A stretch of DNA of 64,000 nt from Acanthosepion pharaonis (GCA_903632075.3 CAHIKZ030000835.1:1536501-1600500); one strand, 5' to 3'; shown: positions 20,421 to 30,486, counted from the first letter of the stretch. The notes: generated by a model not told the origin, from the sequence alone. Numbers and translations: made by a program.

Positions 20421-21284
20421 CAAAAGTGGCAATGAGTGTTCTTTGACATCACAAGACCAAGTAACGATTGATCGTAGACTTGAAGAGATTAAGATTGAAT
20501 TGAGCGAGTGAGCATCCTCTAAGGCAGTGGTTTCCAAACTTTCTTTTCTCTGGGATGCATTTTCGAAATGAAAATTTGCTCGCGCCTCACCAAATTTTAT
20601 ATAATAAAAAGTATATTAAAAAAAAAACAGTGATGAAGATTAAAGGGAGATAACCGTGGATTCGAAATCAGAACATTATCATTGATAACTCTCTCCTCCA
20701 ATTTGAGGAGCCTAGTTACTATATTCTCGATACTTGATATAATGCAGAAATATCACAATGATAAAATCGGTTAATAATAATTTATAGCTATTTATACTGG
20801 GACTTATACAAGTAAGTCATTTTAAATTTTGAGCTTGTTGCGGATGTGTGATGTGTGTTGGAGAGGAATAGAAGGTTTGAATGATGAGAAGGCTTAAAAT
20901 TGTGTGTGTTCGATAATCTTCCATCCACAACAATTAATACAAGACATAGAATAATCATTCAAAAACATAACGTATTATTTCAAAACGTAACAATTGAATT
21001 TATTACGTATTTGATATACATGCATGTGAACTGAAAAGTTAGACAGAGTTGTGTCTCTTAGACTTGGAAATATTTGTACCTAAGCTCATAACGAAGTTGA
21101 TTATTAAACTGTAGAAGAATGAGTTGTTGCATGTTTGGAATTGTGTATTGCACAAGTTGGTAAAGGTTCAGAATAGATTTCAGAGTTCGTACTTGCGTGA
21201 ATGTTGATAATGGTCTTTAACGTCTGACCGCAAAGGTTAAGACGGGAGTTCTTGAAGATTACATCTTGGCAGCAAGGAATGAGA
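20421..21284. other. Intron, minor repeat traces only
   Basis: GGTTTCCAAACTTTCTTTTC with GGGATGCATTTTCGAAATG (about 20528-20572) resembles the edge of hAT-type non-coding elements, which often begin CAGxGGTTxxCAAACT. No matching far end or protein segment is visible. The rest is unique AT-rich sequence. Confidence 0.35.
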
Positions 21285-21290
21285 CGCGCG

Positions 21291-21336
<46 letters not shown>
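21285..21336. repeat. (GA)n microsatellite
   Basis: About 45 bp of GA dinucleotides preceded by CGCGCG-like sequence. Confidence 0.95.
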
Positions 21337-21339
<3 letters not shown>

Positions 21340-21754
21340 ACGTGTTTTGTTTTTATAATTTTGTTGTACCACGTGACAGGCTCAGATAGAAAACGCGGGA
21401 AAACAGATTTGTCACGTGGGGGTGATTTGATTGGTCGGAACTGATCAATCAGCGAGCTAGATTGAAGCTGATTAACTAATGAATGCTTGTCATATATTCA
21501 CTTACAGAGAACAGTTTATTTACCCACGCAGAGGTAACTGGCTGACGTGGAAGATTCCACAAGATCATATTTATTTTTGGCATATGGATTTTTTAAAACT
21601 GCTTTTAAATCTTTGATCGTCTTTCAATCATTCCACCATACCATTTATCCTCTTCCGTCACAGCGATGAAATGCCCGTCGTTGGGATCATCGAGCTAGTG
21701 CGAATGATCCTTTCTTTAGTTGTATAGTATGTGCTAAGCCAGGTCTACATACAG

Positions 21755-21985
21755 TTTTTTTTTTAATCCAGAGTTATTTTCTCCGGGACCGGTTGCCACC
21801 CAAGACTATTTAACCATAGCTGGGGGAGGGAGAAGAAGCGGATTCATACCTTTCCAAAGATAGCTCATACCTTTCCAAGTAAGTGTTAATATCCTTGGGA
21901 AAGGTATGGATTCCGACTGGAATTCGAACTCGGCTTTCCGATTCATCAATCCGAAACGCTTTCTATTACCGTACCCTAAGGAGTT
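21755..21985 (-). mobile_element. SINE, family S1, antisense partial
   Basis: Read on the minus strand: a GATGAATCGGAAAGCCGAG head then TTCGAATTCCAG (B-box-like), CATACCTTTCCCAAGG, CCAGCTATGGTTAAAT and TTGGGTGGCAACCGG. It parallels the full-length copy at 23697-24110. A CATACCTTTCCAA segment is internally duplicated near 21847-21880. Confidence 0.6.
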
Positions 21986-22582
21986 GTTTCACAGTTCTGG
22001 GGAAGAACCAGGCTGAGTAGAAGCCCCTCCTTGTTCTTTTAAATAAGAAAGGAATAGGGATATCGAACCTATGTACGTGGTATGGCTAGTTCTAGCTGTG
22101 AACGTTTCAACCGATGGAACTAAAGAATGTAGCGTAAACGCTTTTTGAACACGGTCAGTGCTGGAAAGTGGAGTATGGGCAGCTCCAACCCAGAGATGTC
22201 AGTAATGTCCCGCTAGTCGTCTGGTTGGACAGTCAGTTATTTTCTGTCAGTTATTGTCTGGAGAGGTAGACAGAACCGATCATAACGATGGCATAAATAT
22301 TTGAGTTTCAACAGGCGTCAGGCGTCCGAGGCCAAGAGCCTTATTGAAAATACAACTGATCATCAAGATTGGAATACATTTACAATCTGCTCAGTTGTGC
22401 TGAAGCGTTACTAGCTTTGTTTTGGTGGGTATTTAAAGATACAAGCTAGTTTTTCCCTCATTGATTAATGGCAGTGGAGAGATCAGCTTGCCCAGGAACG
22501 ATCTTAGAATTGAATTATACCACAAATATTTTTATGACAATTGATTCCAATACGTCTCGGCTTCAACAAACCAAGATGTGCG

Positions 22583-22735
22583 GGTGGTGCAATGGATAGC
22601 GTCACAGAATGAAAAATCGGAAAACCGAGTTCGAATCCTAGTCGAGTTCGTTAGATTAATTTACGCACAAATACCTCTGGGCAAGGTATGAATTCGAAGT
22701 TTCTCTTCCCGGCTATGGGTGAAATAGTAGAACGT
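22583..22735 (+). mobile_element. SINE, family S1, 5' part
   Basis: tRNA-like head GGTGGTGCAATGGATAGCGT (A-box-like) and GAGTTCGAATCC (B box) near 22630. The S1 body ACGCACAAATACCTCTGGGC and GGCTATGGGTGAA follow. Truncated before the 3' body. It lies just upstream of the dynein exon at 22935. Confidence 0.65.
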
Positions 22736-22934
22736 TTATCTAGTATATTCACTCTTATTTTCAAAAAATTGTTAATGTTCACCAAAAAATAAAAATAATC
22801 TTACAATCCATAAAATATGTTTCGGCTTTAAACAACAAAAAAAAAATGGTTGATCAGTCAGTTCTTTAAGCTGTTTATGTTTTATACAATTAGTAAATTG
22901 TTCAAAGAATAATTTAAAAAAAATTTATTTTCAG

Positions 22935-23119
22935 TTCGAAAACTTGCCAAACCGCCACATTTGATCATGAGAATTATGGACGTTGTTCTTTTGCTCTTTC
23001 AACGGAGACTGGAAGCACCCCAGACGGATCCAGAACACCATTGCCCTAAACCTTCATGGGGTGATGCCATGAAACTTATGAGTGGACAATTTCTTCAAGG
23101 GCTTCTCTCCTTTCCAAAA
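22935..23119 (+). CDS. DNAH8: Dynein heavy chain exon 3 of window: microtubule-binding tip
   Basis: Encodes 62 residues starting VRKLAKPPHLIMRIMDVVLL. It runs through a TDPEHHCPKPSW loop to LSFPK. KPPxxxxxxMDxxxxL marks the start of the microtubule-binding domain at the stalk tip in dynein heavy chains; PSWxxxxKLM is the next conserved element. The acceptor is TTTATTTTCAG (to 22934), taking one base of the first Val codon from the previous exon. The donor GTAATT is at 23120, phase 0. The KLMSG...FPK segment looks about one residue shorter than vertebrate DNAH5/8, in a surface loop. Confidence 0.95.
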
Positions 23120-23228
23120 GTAATTCTTTTAATCTAAATATTCATGATAATTTATTATGAGAGCCTAATAATTACATATATAATTATATATCTATATACC
23201 AATCTATCTATCTATCAATATATAAATA

Positions 23229-23389
23229 CACTCCTGGTCAAAATCTTAAGACCAGATACAAACTTGTTAATAAACTACATTTTCTAATTAAATGCAAATG
23301 TTTCGTAAATATATTTTGACTAAAGTAACAGTATTTTATATTTTTTTTTAACCCTTTCGCATCTGTTCTTAAGATTTTGACCAAGTGTG
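23229..23389. mobile_element. Tc1-like MITE
   Basis: Terminal inverted repeats CACTCCTGGTCAAAATCTTA and the complement of TAAGATTTTGACCAAGTGTG bound 161 bp. TA dinucleotides flank each side (23227-23228, 23390-23391). TA target duplication and a GGTCAAAATCTTAAGA-type TIR fit a non-autonomous Tc1/mariner relative. No coding content. Confidence 0.85.
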
Positions 23390-23640
23390 TACATGTATGT
23401 ATGTGTGTGTTAATAAATATACATATTTTCCCTCACCGCTAGCACGACTCGGGGCTTCATGCACAAAGCAATCTTCTGGTGCTGAGTATTGACTGACCGT
23501 TACGCAATTAGAATTTTAATGTATCTGGTTATCACAGTTTTGGCGTAGGTTTATATTATGCTAGGATTACAATTGTTTTAATTTTCAAAATTATATTTAG
23601 CAATTAGAATAAGCGTGGTTTATATATTTATGAACACCAG

Positions 23641-23642
<2 letters not shown>

Positions 23643-23698
<56 letters not shown>

Positions 23699-24112
23699 GA
23701 CTCTCCCGTCGAGTTCGACGTATGAGGGTCAAGCAGATCAGTTCCCAGGAAACCAACAGCCCGACAACGGCACATGAGATTTGATTATAGTGGTGAAGGC
23801 CTCGTGCAGGACCAACCACACTTTTTGAAAGGCCGAATTCAGGGACCTGGTGCACTAAGTGCCACAAGGTCCCCAAACGACCCTCCGCAGGTTTTGAATT
23901 CAGAGTTGTCCTTCTCCTAGACCAGTTGCCATCCAAGTCTATAGAACCCAGTCTGTCCTGCTTTTTACCCATAGCTGGAGGGAGATGAGGATTCATACCT
24001 TTCCCAAGGGTATTAGCACGTAAGTGAGTGTAGTGGATTCAACTGGAATTCGAACTCGGCTTTGCGATTTCTCAATCCAAGCCGTTGTTCATTATTCCAC
24101 CGTGCCTCCATA
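23643..24112 (-). mobile_element. SINE, family S1, full-length, with (TA)n tail
   Basis: Minus strand: head GGAGGCACGGTGGAATAATG (24110 downward), B-box-like GAGTTCGAATTCCAG, GGGAAAGGTATGAATCC, CCAGCTATGGGTAAAAAGC, then a GC-richer body (ACCTTGTGGCACTTAG; TTCGGCCTTTCAAAAAGTG; GTCGGGCTGTTGG) ending at GGGAGAGTCG (23697). A (TA)n array (23643-23696) forms its 3' tail. This is the best complete S1 copy, about 415 bp. Copies at 4010, 21755, 22583, 45953, 46330 and 9005 are partial. Confidence 0.8.
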
Positions 24113-24143
24113 CATACATATGTTTGATAACTGACATCCATTA

Positions 24144-24440
24144 AACATGGCACGTGGAACTAGAACAGTCTACAGTGAGCGAAATAAAGGGTTCCGTTCG
24201 ACATTCCAACCACCTGAAGAAGGCCGGAGCGTACAACGGCCGAAGCGTTCTAATAAATATGCTGACGAAGATGAGGACAATAGTCCGAATAATGTAAATA
24301 GTATACATAATACCTTATCTCAGAAATATAGGCAGATACTGAAGGGTCGAAACGTTGTAATAAATATGGCGACAAAGATGAGGACAATAGTCCGAATAAT
24401 GTAAATAGTATACATGATACCTCATCTCTGAAATATAGAC
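24144..24440 (+). repeat. Dispersed repeat P with hammerhead-like motif, copy 1
   Basis: GGCACGTGGAACTAGAACAG leads to CTGAAGA (24214-24220), hairpin AGGCCG...CGGCC, then GAAGC in place of GAAAC. GATGAGGACAATAGTCCG-AATAATGTAAATAG occurs twice in direct order (about 24268 and 24377). Related copies: 35640-35990, 52735-53160 and 62870-63075. The CTGAAGA...GGCCGAAACG block is the shared signature, and it resembles Penelope-like terminal repeats. No RT is attached. Confidence 0.6.
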
Positions 24441-24790
24441 AGATACTCAACGAATACTCGTAGCCACTTTCGTAATGCACATTGTAGTAGAGACGTTGTA
24501 ATCGCAGATGCAACTATAGTAACGCCGTTGAACAATGCTGATGTCAGACGCTTTCGAATAACACTCGCACTAATAGTACTTGCTCGATAATACTCGCTCG
24601 AAAAGTAATCTGTATAGAGATCCAAATAGAGAAATAGTATAGTGAATAATGTAGAGAATAGCGGTTTGTATACTACAGAGGATAGACTAGAAATAGTGAT
24701 ACGGATAATAATAGAGGATAGACTAGAAATGGAGATCGGTATAGTATAGAGGATAGACTAGGAATAGCGATCAATTAGACACAGATTTTG
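24441..24790 (-). repeat. Inverse relative of the 20024-20420 repeat
   Basis: GCCACTTTCGTAATGC, GATGTCAGACGCTTTCG, TACTCGCTCGAAAAGTAATC and AGAGGATAGACTAGAAATAG blocks match 20190-20410 in reverse. GAGGATAGACTAGAAATAG is itself repeated about every 45 bp between 24665 and 24765. Confidence 0.55.
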
Positions 24791-25880
24791 GCATGAGTAA
24801 ACTAGTATTAATAAAGATTTTACAGGATACAGATGACACAGTATTGATGACAGACACAGAAATGAAAGGACAAAAGCTCATACGGAGGGTAGTGATGGTA
24901 AGCGAGATGAAACTACGAGAAAGACTAGACCACAAGAAGACAGGAAACGTGGCACTCAGTAAAAGTATGAGCCTAAAATTAAAATTACAAATCGGGAATA
25001 CTAAAATCAAACAAGTAAGAGAAAAAAATTAAATATCTGAGAAGAACAGAGGAGGGAAAGTGCAACGCTAAGATCCAAAGACGTATTGTGATGCCCAAAG
25101 ATACATTCTGAAAGCTAAGCAGAGTATTAAGAGACAAGAATATTTCGTTAGAAACAAAAAAAAAAAAACAGTATTGAACAGTTATGTGATATATGTCCTC
25201 CTGTATCAAAGCGAATGTTGGACAATCATTTCAAAGATGAAGAAGAGACTTGAAGCAACAGTGGTTCTACAGAAACATGCTGAGGATACCATGGTCGGAA
25301 TATGACAGCAACACCGAGATCTTAGAAAGAATAGAAACAAAAAGGAAATTTAAACGTAACATCAGCAGTTAAAATATCTAGGGCATGTAATGAGGAAGGA
25401 GGGCTTGGAGAATCTGATACTCACAGGACAGATTGAAGGTAAGAGGAACAAAGGAAAACAACACACAACCTGCCTAGCGAGCTTAAGTGAATGGATGTCG
25501 GAACAGGGTTTAGAAGAGATAGCTAAGATAAGTTTACCATTCGCCCGTGCATTGAATATTGCTGCCTCACCTAGTTTGGAGTTTCTGTTATGTAGTTAGA
25601 GATTCTTGATAAAAATTTTTAGGGCATACAATGAGGCAGAAGGGCTTGGAAAACCTGATACTCACAGGACAGATTACAGGAAGGAAGGACAGAGGAAAAC
25701 AGCGCGTAAAATACTTGATGAGCTTGAGCAAATGGTTGGTAAAACAGGGTTTAGAATGCTATAACAAAAAGACAAAACTTATTAAGATCTATAAGGAATT
25801 ATGGAGGTCTATGATCGCTTCCGTTCTGAAGGGACACAGCACAGAGAAGAAGATTGGATATAATGTGTGTTGAGGGGTCC
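24791..25880 (+). mobile_element. LINE remnant, RT C-terminal region (family L1x), best copy
   Basis: Discontinuous frames read LKLKLQIGNTKIKQVRE-, then KQSIKRQEYFVRNK-, LLYQSECWTIISKMKKRLEA and YLGHVMRKEGLENLILTGQI. They end in LSEWMSEQGLEE. The MRK-GLENLILTGQI block is present twice (25390 and 25631). Between the copies is a short L2x LINE piece (FARALNIAASPSLEFLL, 25535-25600), so a second LINE sequence was inserted or captured during duplication. The final LWRSMIASVLKGHST (25797) ends the family. This is the region downstream of RT in endonuclease-type non-LTR elements; clade uncertain. Confidence 0.75.
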
Positions 25881-26213
25881 ACTCCTTTTTACACAAATGG
25901 ACTCACCATATACTACTGCTACGGGAAGACCCGAGAGTAAGAGAGAGCAAGACCGAAGAGTCGAGTCCAGAGTGACAGAGTAAAAGGTTGTAGGTAACCG
26001 GAAGTGTGAGGGTGAGGTAACAGCATTGTAGGAGTCACAGTGAGCGAGCACGTAGACTCAGTAAGAAGTCATACAGCGATACTTCAATACCAAAGACTGT
26101 ATATATATTTTGCTACTAACCCGTATTCCTGGAACTACTAACCTGCTTTACCAGTTTGTATTATTACGTTAATACATTATTTTCATATATTCATTCCTGG
26201 CGTTTGTTATTTA
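25868..26213 (+). mobile_element. Solo LTR with adjacent primer-binding-site-like sequence
   Basis: Begins TGTTGAGGGGTCCACTCC and runs to GGCGTTTGTTATTTAT. It is followed at 26214 by TGGTGCCGGATTTCAACCCG, which has the TGG start and T-arm complement expected of a tRNA primer site. The same end-plus-primer layout is inverted at 63655-63800. A diverged LTR at 32619-33003 has a different TGG primer site (TGGAGACCGAATTTC). CTGTATATATATTTTGC at 26096 is a possible TATA region. No gag/pol is nearby. Confidence 0.6.
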
Positions 26214-26383
26214 TTGGTGCCGGATTTCAACCCGGAATCCACAACAATGTGGAAGATCAGTTTTCTATTGTTATTTAATGATAAACGAATCCTTCTAGAA
26301 TTATTACATTTTAATAAAACTGGAAAATGTTTAAACAATCCCATTTGAAAACTCTAATACTAAAAACTTATCAAAATATGCCA

Positions 26384-26808
26384 CCATTATTTTTGATTAG
26401 TTTGGTTTGGTTTGTTTTATTTTACGCCATATCAACCTCAATGGGTTATTTAATGCCGACAAGATTTTTATTGCTGGTAATATTTTTTTCAAGAATATAT
26501 TGTTGGTAATATTTAAAAAAAAATGTTTGCTGATAAATTGCTGGTAATAATTTTTTCCTTCAAAAAATTTATGGCTGGTATTAAAACCTATTTTTAAACT
26601 TTCATAGTGTATTAACCCCAGTTTGGGACCATAACAGGTGCTACCACCCCGGGTCAGGGTAAACCTGATAACACCAACAATTAAGAGGTGATTCCAAGCT
26701 TCTGAAAACCTCTTGATCAGAAGCCTTGCTGTTGGATGTAGTTTATCTTCTTACCCAGGACGCCGGATATAGTTTACCATCTTACCCAGGACGCCATTAT
26801 TTTTGATT
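26384..26808 (-). mobile_element. AAAAC-tailed short retroposon, copy A, with 15-bp TSD
   Basis: Insert 26399-26793 is flanked by the 15-bp direct repeat CCATTATTTTTGATT (26384-26398 and 26794-26808). Read on the minus strand it starts CGTCCTGGGTAAGATGG and ends in an AAATAAAACAAACC-type A-rich tail near 26405. The body has CTCTTAATTGTTGGTG, CCAGCAATTTATC-like and TTACCAGCAA-like short repeats. Homologues: 50871-51328 (10-bp TSD) and about 53165-53722. The duplications prove retroposition-type insertion; no tRNA-like head is obvious. Confidence 0.8.
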
Positions 26809-26924
26809 GCATGGAAAGGAACATGAATAATAGAAATAAACTAATAGTAATAATGAAGAGTGTATCGACCCAGAGGGTTGCAATTGGAAGCATTAATACA
26901 ATAAATGTGCTTGTTTTTTTTTAG

Positions 26925-27092
26925 GACACAATTAATGATGAAACAGTGGAATTCATGCAAGTTTATCTGAGTATGGAAGATTACACATTTGAAACTGCCA
27001 AACGTGTGTGTGGAGATGTTGCCGGCCTTCTATCATGGACCTGCGCCATGGCTTCATTCTTTGGCATAAACAAAGAAGTCTTACCCTTGAAG
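26925..27092 (+). CDS. DNAH8: Dynein heavy chain exon 4 of window: microtubule-binding tip
   Basis: 56 codons starting DTINDETVEFMQVYLSMEDY. They continue TFETAKRVCGDVAGLLSWTC and end GINKEVLPLK. AxxVCGxxAGLLSW..AM is the conserved helix of the microtubule-binding domain, and the VLPLK end leads back into stalk coiled coil 2. The acceptor TTTTTTTTTAG ends at 26924. The donor GTATGT is at 27093, phase 0 on both sides. No irregularity. Confidence 0.96.
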
Positions 27093-27504
27093 GTATGTAG
27101 ACAGTTTACATGAAATTATAAAAGGTTTTATCTTTTGAAATTATTTCGTTTTTAATATCATTTTTGAATGTCAGTTAACTTATCAGATACTTTTTTTTTT
27201 TTAAGTATTACCGAATTTCTTGGCGAGGAAATCAAATATTTAGTTGTCAGGAAGGTGAGGCTGCGTTATCGAAGACTAGAAAAAAGTTGTAGAAAATAAG
27301 GACGCACTTTAATTCTTTGTCAATATGGTTACAAGGACTTTCACGAAAATAAAACTAAGAGGTCAGAGATCTTTATCATTGCTGAACATCCTGACAGATA
27401 GAAACAAGTGATTGAAACAATGATAATAAAAAGCTCTGATGTGTATGGGGGGATATGAAATTAGCATAGAAAAATCCCCCAGTTTAAGAGATCCTTTCTT
27501 TCTT

Positions 27505-27511
27505 TCTTTCT

Positions 27512-27574
<63 letters not shown>
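27505..27574. repeat. (TATC)n / (CTTT)n microsatellite
   Basis: Short CTTT run followed by about 15 TATC units immediately upstream (about 40 bp) of the exon 5 acceptor. It is part of, or adjacent to, the polypyrimidine tract, so length changes here could affect splicing. Confidence 0.95.
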
Positions 27575-27575
<1 letters not shown>

Positions 27576-27617
27576 GTCTTTGTTTTTTATTCATATACGT
27601 ATATCATTGTATTTCAG

Positions 27618-27755
27618 GCCAACCTGGCGGCACAAGAAGCTCTACTCATAGTGGCTAATGGTGATCTTACTAAAGCTGAAGCTAAACTAGATGAAAAACA
27701 AAGCGAGCTTAACGCTGTCCAAGCCATCTACGACGATGCAATGTCGAAAAAGCAG
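27618..27755 (+). CDS. DNAH8: Dynein heavy chain exon 5 of window: stalk coiled coil 2
   Basis: 46 codons: ANLAAQEALLIVANGDLTKA, then EAKLDEKQSELNAVQAIYDD and AMSKKQ. This is the returning helix (CC2) of the stalk; the KxxLxxAxxxLxxAxxxLxxKQxxLxxV pattern is general to dyneins. The acceptor TTGTATTTCAG ends at 27617. The donor GTAATT is at 27756, phase 0 both ends. The exon-4 to exon-5 intron is the shortest in the window (about 0.5 kb). Confidence 0.96.
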
Positions 27756-27785
27756 GTAATTTCTTAATTCGTAAAAGCCAAGCAT

Positions 27786-28305
27786 AAAGCGAATTAAGAT
27801 TAAGAAAATAGCAATAACAATAATAATAATGTATAAACACCACCCAGACCAAGTTACGGAGATAGGTCCTGTAGCAATTTTATGGGACTTTACAATAAAC
27901 ACAGAAAGAGCAAACAAAGCTAATCGTCTAGACATCGTGATCAGAGACTGCAAAGACAAAATGTGCCTCCTTATTGACATGTCAGCCCCTGCTGATGGCA
28001 ATGTATCTTTGAAGATCTTCAAAAAATATCAAAAATACAAGGACCTTGAAATCGAAAATGTGGCTCATGAGGACATTATCAATTCCAGTTGTTTAGGAAA
28101 CCTCATTGAAGGAATCCATGGGAGCCCATATCTTAAAGAAATACAAAAATTGTACTCACAAGTACAGCCCACACCTTACGAAGGGCTTTATCTATGTAAA
28201 ATATGTCCGATTTTTTTCAAAATTGATTGGAAAATGTCATGATGCCTTAGGTCTCTGGTCGGGATCCGGAACGATATGTGTATACATCAGAAACTAAATG
28301 AAATA

Positions 28306-28342
<37 letters not shown>

Positions 28343-28620
28343 AATAATAATAATAATAATAATAAAAATATTGCAGTAGACTAATTGAAGGGATTCCTGG
28401 AAGTCCATGCCTCTAGGAGATACAAAAAATTGCTCTGACAAGTACAGCCCACACCTTACGAAGGGCTTTATCTATGTAATTTAATTTTTTTTTTTTTTGG
28501 TTAGTGGAAAGTGTCATGACGCCATTTCTAACCTTAGGTCCCTAGGCGGGACCCGGAAAGAAATATGTAAACGCCAGAAATCAAAGAAAATAAAAATAAT
28601 AATAATAATAATAATAGCCC
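27786..28620 (+). mobile_element. LINE 3' remnants with restriction-like-endonuclease-type C-terminus
   Basis: The frame 27829-28150 reads KANRLDIVIRDCKDKMCLLI, DMSAP, then KYKDLEIENVAHED. The pattern NRxDIV...D....CLLIDMxxPxD.N...K...KYKDLE is found at the C-terminus of several invertebrate non-LTR elements and looks like a PD-(D/E)xK nuclease core, with the usual RPD reading RLD here. The 3' non-coding part (CAAGTACAGCCCACACCTTA ... GGGCTTTATCTATG) is present twice (28160 and 28440). The copies end in (CAA)n/(TAA)n at 28311-28365 and (AAT)n at 28598-28616, as two tail insertions. No RT remains. Confidence 0.6.
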
Positions 28621-28719
28621 AGAGTGTTTCAATTAGCAGCATCAGAGATAAGATCGAATAATAAAATAATAGTAATAATGAAAAGTTTATCGACTCAGAG
28701 TGTTGGGATAAAAAATATC

Positions 28720-28970
28720 GATAAAATGGACGTGCCAATGATTGCCACAATGGATACATAGAAGAGTAAGTTCGATTCTCACTAAGTGCTCTATAATTTC
28801 GGCCTTGTGTCACATCTAAGATACGCTTAGAAATCGTATGGGCGCTTTGACATGGTGCAATGGTTAGCAAGCTTGTTTCGTTAATTACGGCTGAATAGTG
28901 ACTTCGATCCGCACTGAGTGCATCATAATTTCGGTCTTGTGCCACATCTAAACTACGGATTATAAAATCG
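28720..28970 (+). mobile_element. Two tRNA-like SINE heads in tandem (family S3)
   Basis: GGTGCAATGGTTAGCAAGC (A-box-like) and TTCGATCCGCACTGAGTG (B-box-like) at 28855-28920 are followed by TAATTTCGGTCTTGTGCCAC. A similar unit with GTTCGATTCTCACTAAGTG and TAATTTCGGCCTTGTGTCAC lies at 28740-28815. A diverged TTTTCGGCCTTGTGTCA occurs at 19216. Confidence 0.55.
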
Positions 28971-29529
28971 CCATAATTTCGATGTAAAAAAATGCTACTT
29001 TAGTTAAAAGAGGGATAAATTTCCTAAGGCCAAAATATATAGAAAGTGCTTTAATTTACCTAATCATTCACGGTAAATGTGCGTCCAGTCGCTTACAGTA
29101 TTTCATCTTTGTTGGCATATCTGTTATCACAGACAGACGGTACTTGAAAACAAAAACAAAAGTGTAGAGAAACTGAAAGATATCAGCTGGACCATATGTC
29201 CAATCATGTCTTAACCCTCCCCACCAAAAAAAAACAAACAAAAAAAAATATTTTCAACGTTTTCCCTCGGTACGTAATTATAAATGTCGTTTGCGTTTTT
29301 ACATCTCCCCTAATGTATAATTTCACCAATAAAAACATTACTTTAGTCCGATGAAGACCTTCTGGAGGTCGAAACGTGTTACACAGAATTTTCCAATTTC
29401 TCTTTCATTTGGCTAACATTGTTCTAAAATATAGAAATCACACACACACATATACTCACACAAACACACACACACACACTCCCCCCATATATATATATAT
29501 ATATATAGATATATATATATATATATATT

Positions 29530-29563
<34 letters not shown>

Positions 29564-29600
29564 TAGATAGATAGAGAGAGAGAGAGTATCAAAAATATGT
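28971..29600. repeat. Intron with hammerhead-like core and compound microsatellite
   Basis: At 29348-29378 the plus strand has CGATGAAGACCTTCTGGAGG then TCGAAACGTG, a stem GACCT/AGGTC followed by GAAAC. The leading base differs from the CTGANGA consensus. A (CA)n, (TA)n, (GA)n, (TAGA)n block occupies 29441-29588. The remainder (28971-29340) is unique. Confidence 0.5.
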
Positions 29601-29845
29601 TTACTAACTTTGGAAGCAGGTTCCTCACACCAAAATAAGTGTAAAAGTCTATATAAACATATTTCCGCTAATTCTTTGTTTTTGACTTAGTAAGTTTAAA
29701 GAAAGTTTAAAGTAAATCACACTATGTTGCCATGTCGACAAGGTTACGTTTGTTATTCGTGTACATTTGTAGCTAGTCTGTCTTCAAAGTTTAACGTGTG
29801 CAGTAGTCAGCTAAGTGAGAAGTGTTCCGTTTAACATATTTAGTT
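29586..29845 (-). mobile_element. Internally deleted relative of the 6509-8042 transposon
   Basis: GGAAGCAGGTTCCTCACACC-AAAATAAGTG matches 6536-6560 in style. The region 29745-29840 (TTCAAAGTTTAACGTGTGCA; AGTGAGAAGTGTTCCGTTTA) is the inverse of 7785-7850. Only the two ends remain, as expected for a non-autonomous deletion derivative. Confidence 0.55.
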
Positions 29846-29945
29846 GGATTGATGTGAGTTTGTCCCAATTTTAGCTCTCACTGATATTGAGCGCTTTCCA
29901 ATAAGTACCGCGCATATATAATATATAAATAATATATATATATAT

Positions 29946-29985
<40 letters not shown>

Positions 29986-30065
29986 TACACATTTCACACA
30001 CACACAAAAACACACACATATATATATATATATATTTATACATATATATATATATATATATTCAA
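29846..30065. repeat. Dispersed repeat edge plus (TA)n/(CA)n arrays
   Basis: TTGGATTGATGTGAGTTTGT and ATTGAGCGCTTTCCAATAAG with GTACCGCGCATATA match 60596-60670 closely (there in the order CTCACATCAATCCAA, ATTGAGCGCTTTCCAATAAG). This is the same repeat as the hairpins at 60.3-60.6 kb. TA arrays follow. Confidence 0.6.
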
Positions 30066-30225
30066 TCATTTATTCAAATGTATATATAAATGTGCAAACA
30101 TAATAATAGGCAATAAACTGAAAGCGTGCCACTCTACGTAGGCAGCTATTAAGAAAATAATATTAAAGATTTTAATCAAATGTAATTTAATAGATACACG
30201 TTCATATTCATTTTGATTTTTGCAG

Positions 30226-30486
30226 GCACTAGTTGACGATGCGGAGGCTTGTCGTCATAAAATGAGTAATGCGACTCAGTTGATTGAAGGTCTTGGTGGC
30301 GAGAGAGAACGTTGGACAGCTGCAAGCAAAAGTTTTCAAAACCAAATCGCCCGTCTCGTAGGAGATGTCCTCTTGGCCACAGGGTTCCTCTCCTACACAG
30401 GACCATTTAATCAGGAATTCCGAAACCAAATGCTGAAAACTTGGAAAACAACGATGAAAGCAGTTGATATTCCATTCTCAAAGGAA
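30226..30486 (+). CDS. DNAH8: Dynein heavy chain exon 6 of window: end of stalk CC2 and start of AAA5
   Basis: About 87 codons: ALVDDAEACRHKMSNATQLI closes coiled coil 2, GLGGERERW is the conserved strut/helix end, and RLVGDVLLATGFLSYTGPFN starts AAA5 (GDxLL..xFLxYxGPFxxxFR). The acceptor TTTTGATTTTTGCAG ends at 30225. The 3' end is uncertain. Homology wants the exon to stop after ...IPFSKE (30486) in phase 0, because the next exon starts at a codon boundary, but the bases there are A-GTATCC. That offers a GT one base too late. Phase-0 GT alternatives exist at 30496 and 30508 and would add SIR or SIRVFQ. Confidence 0.9.

Noticed and set aside
22583..22660. Functional tRNA gene
   Set aside because: Same reasoning: tRNA-like promoter boxes lead directly into the S1 SINE body shared with other copies.
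28514..28945. 143-codon minus-strand frame as a gene
   Set aside because: It spans two SINE heads and a LINE tail in antisense, with no protein similarity.
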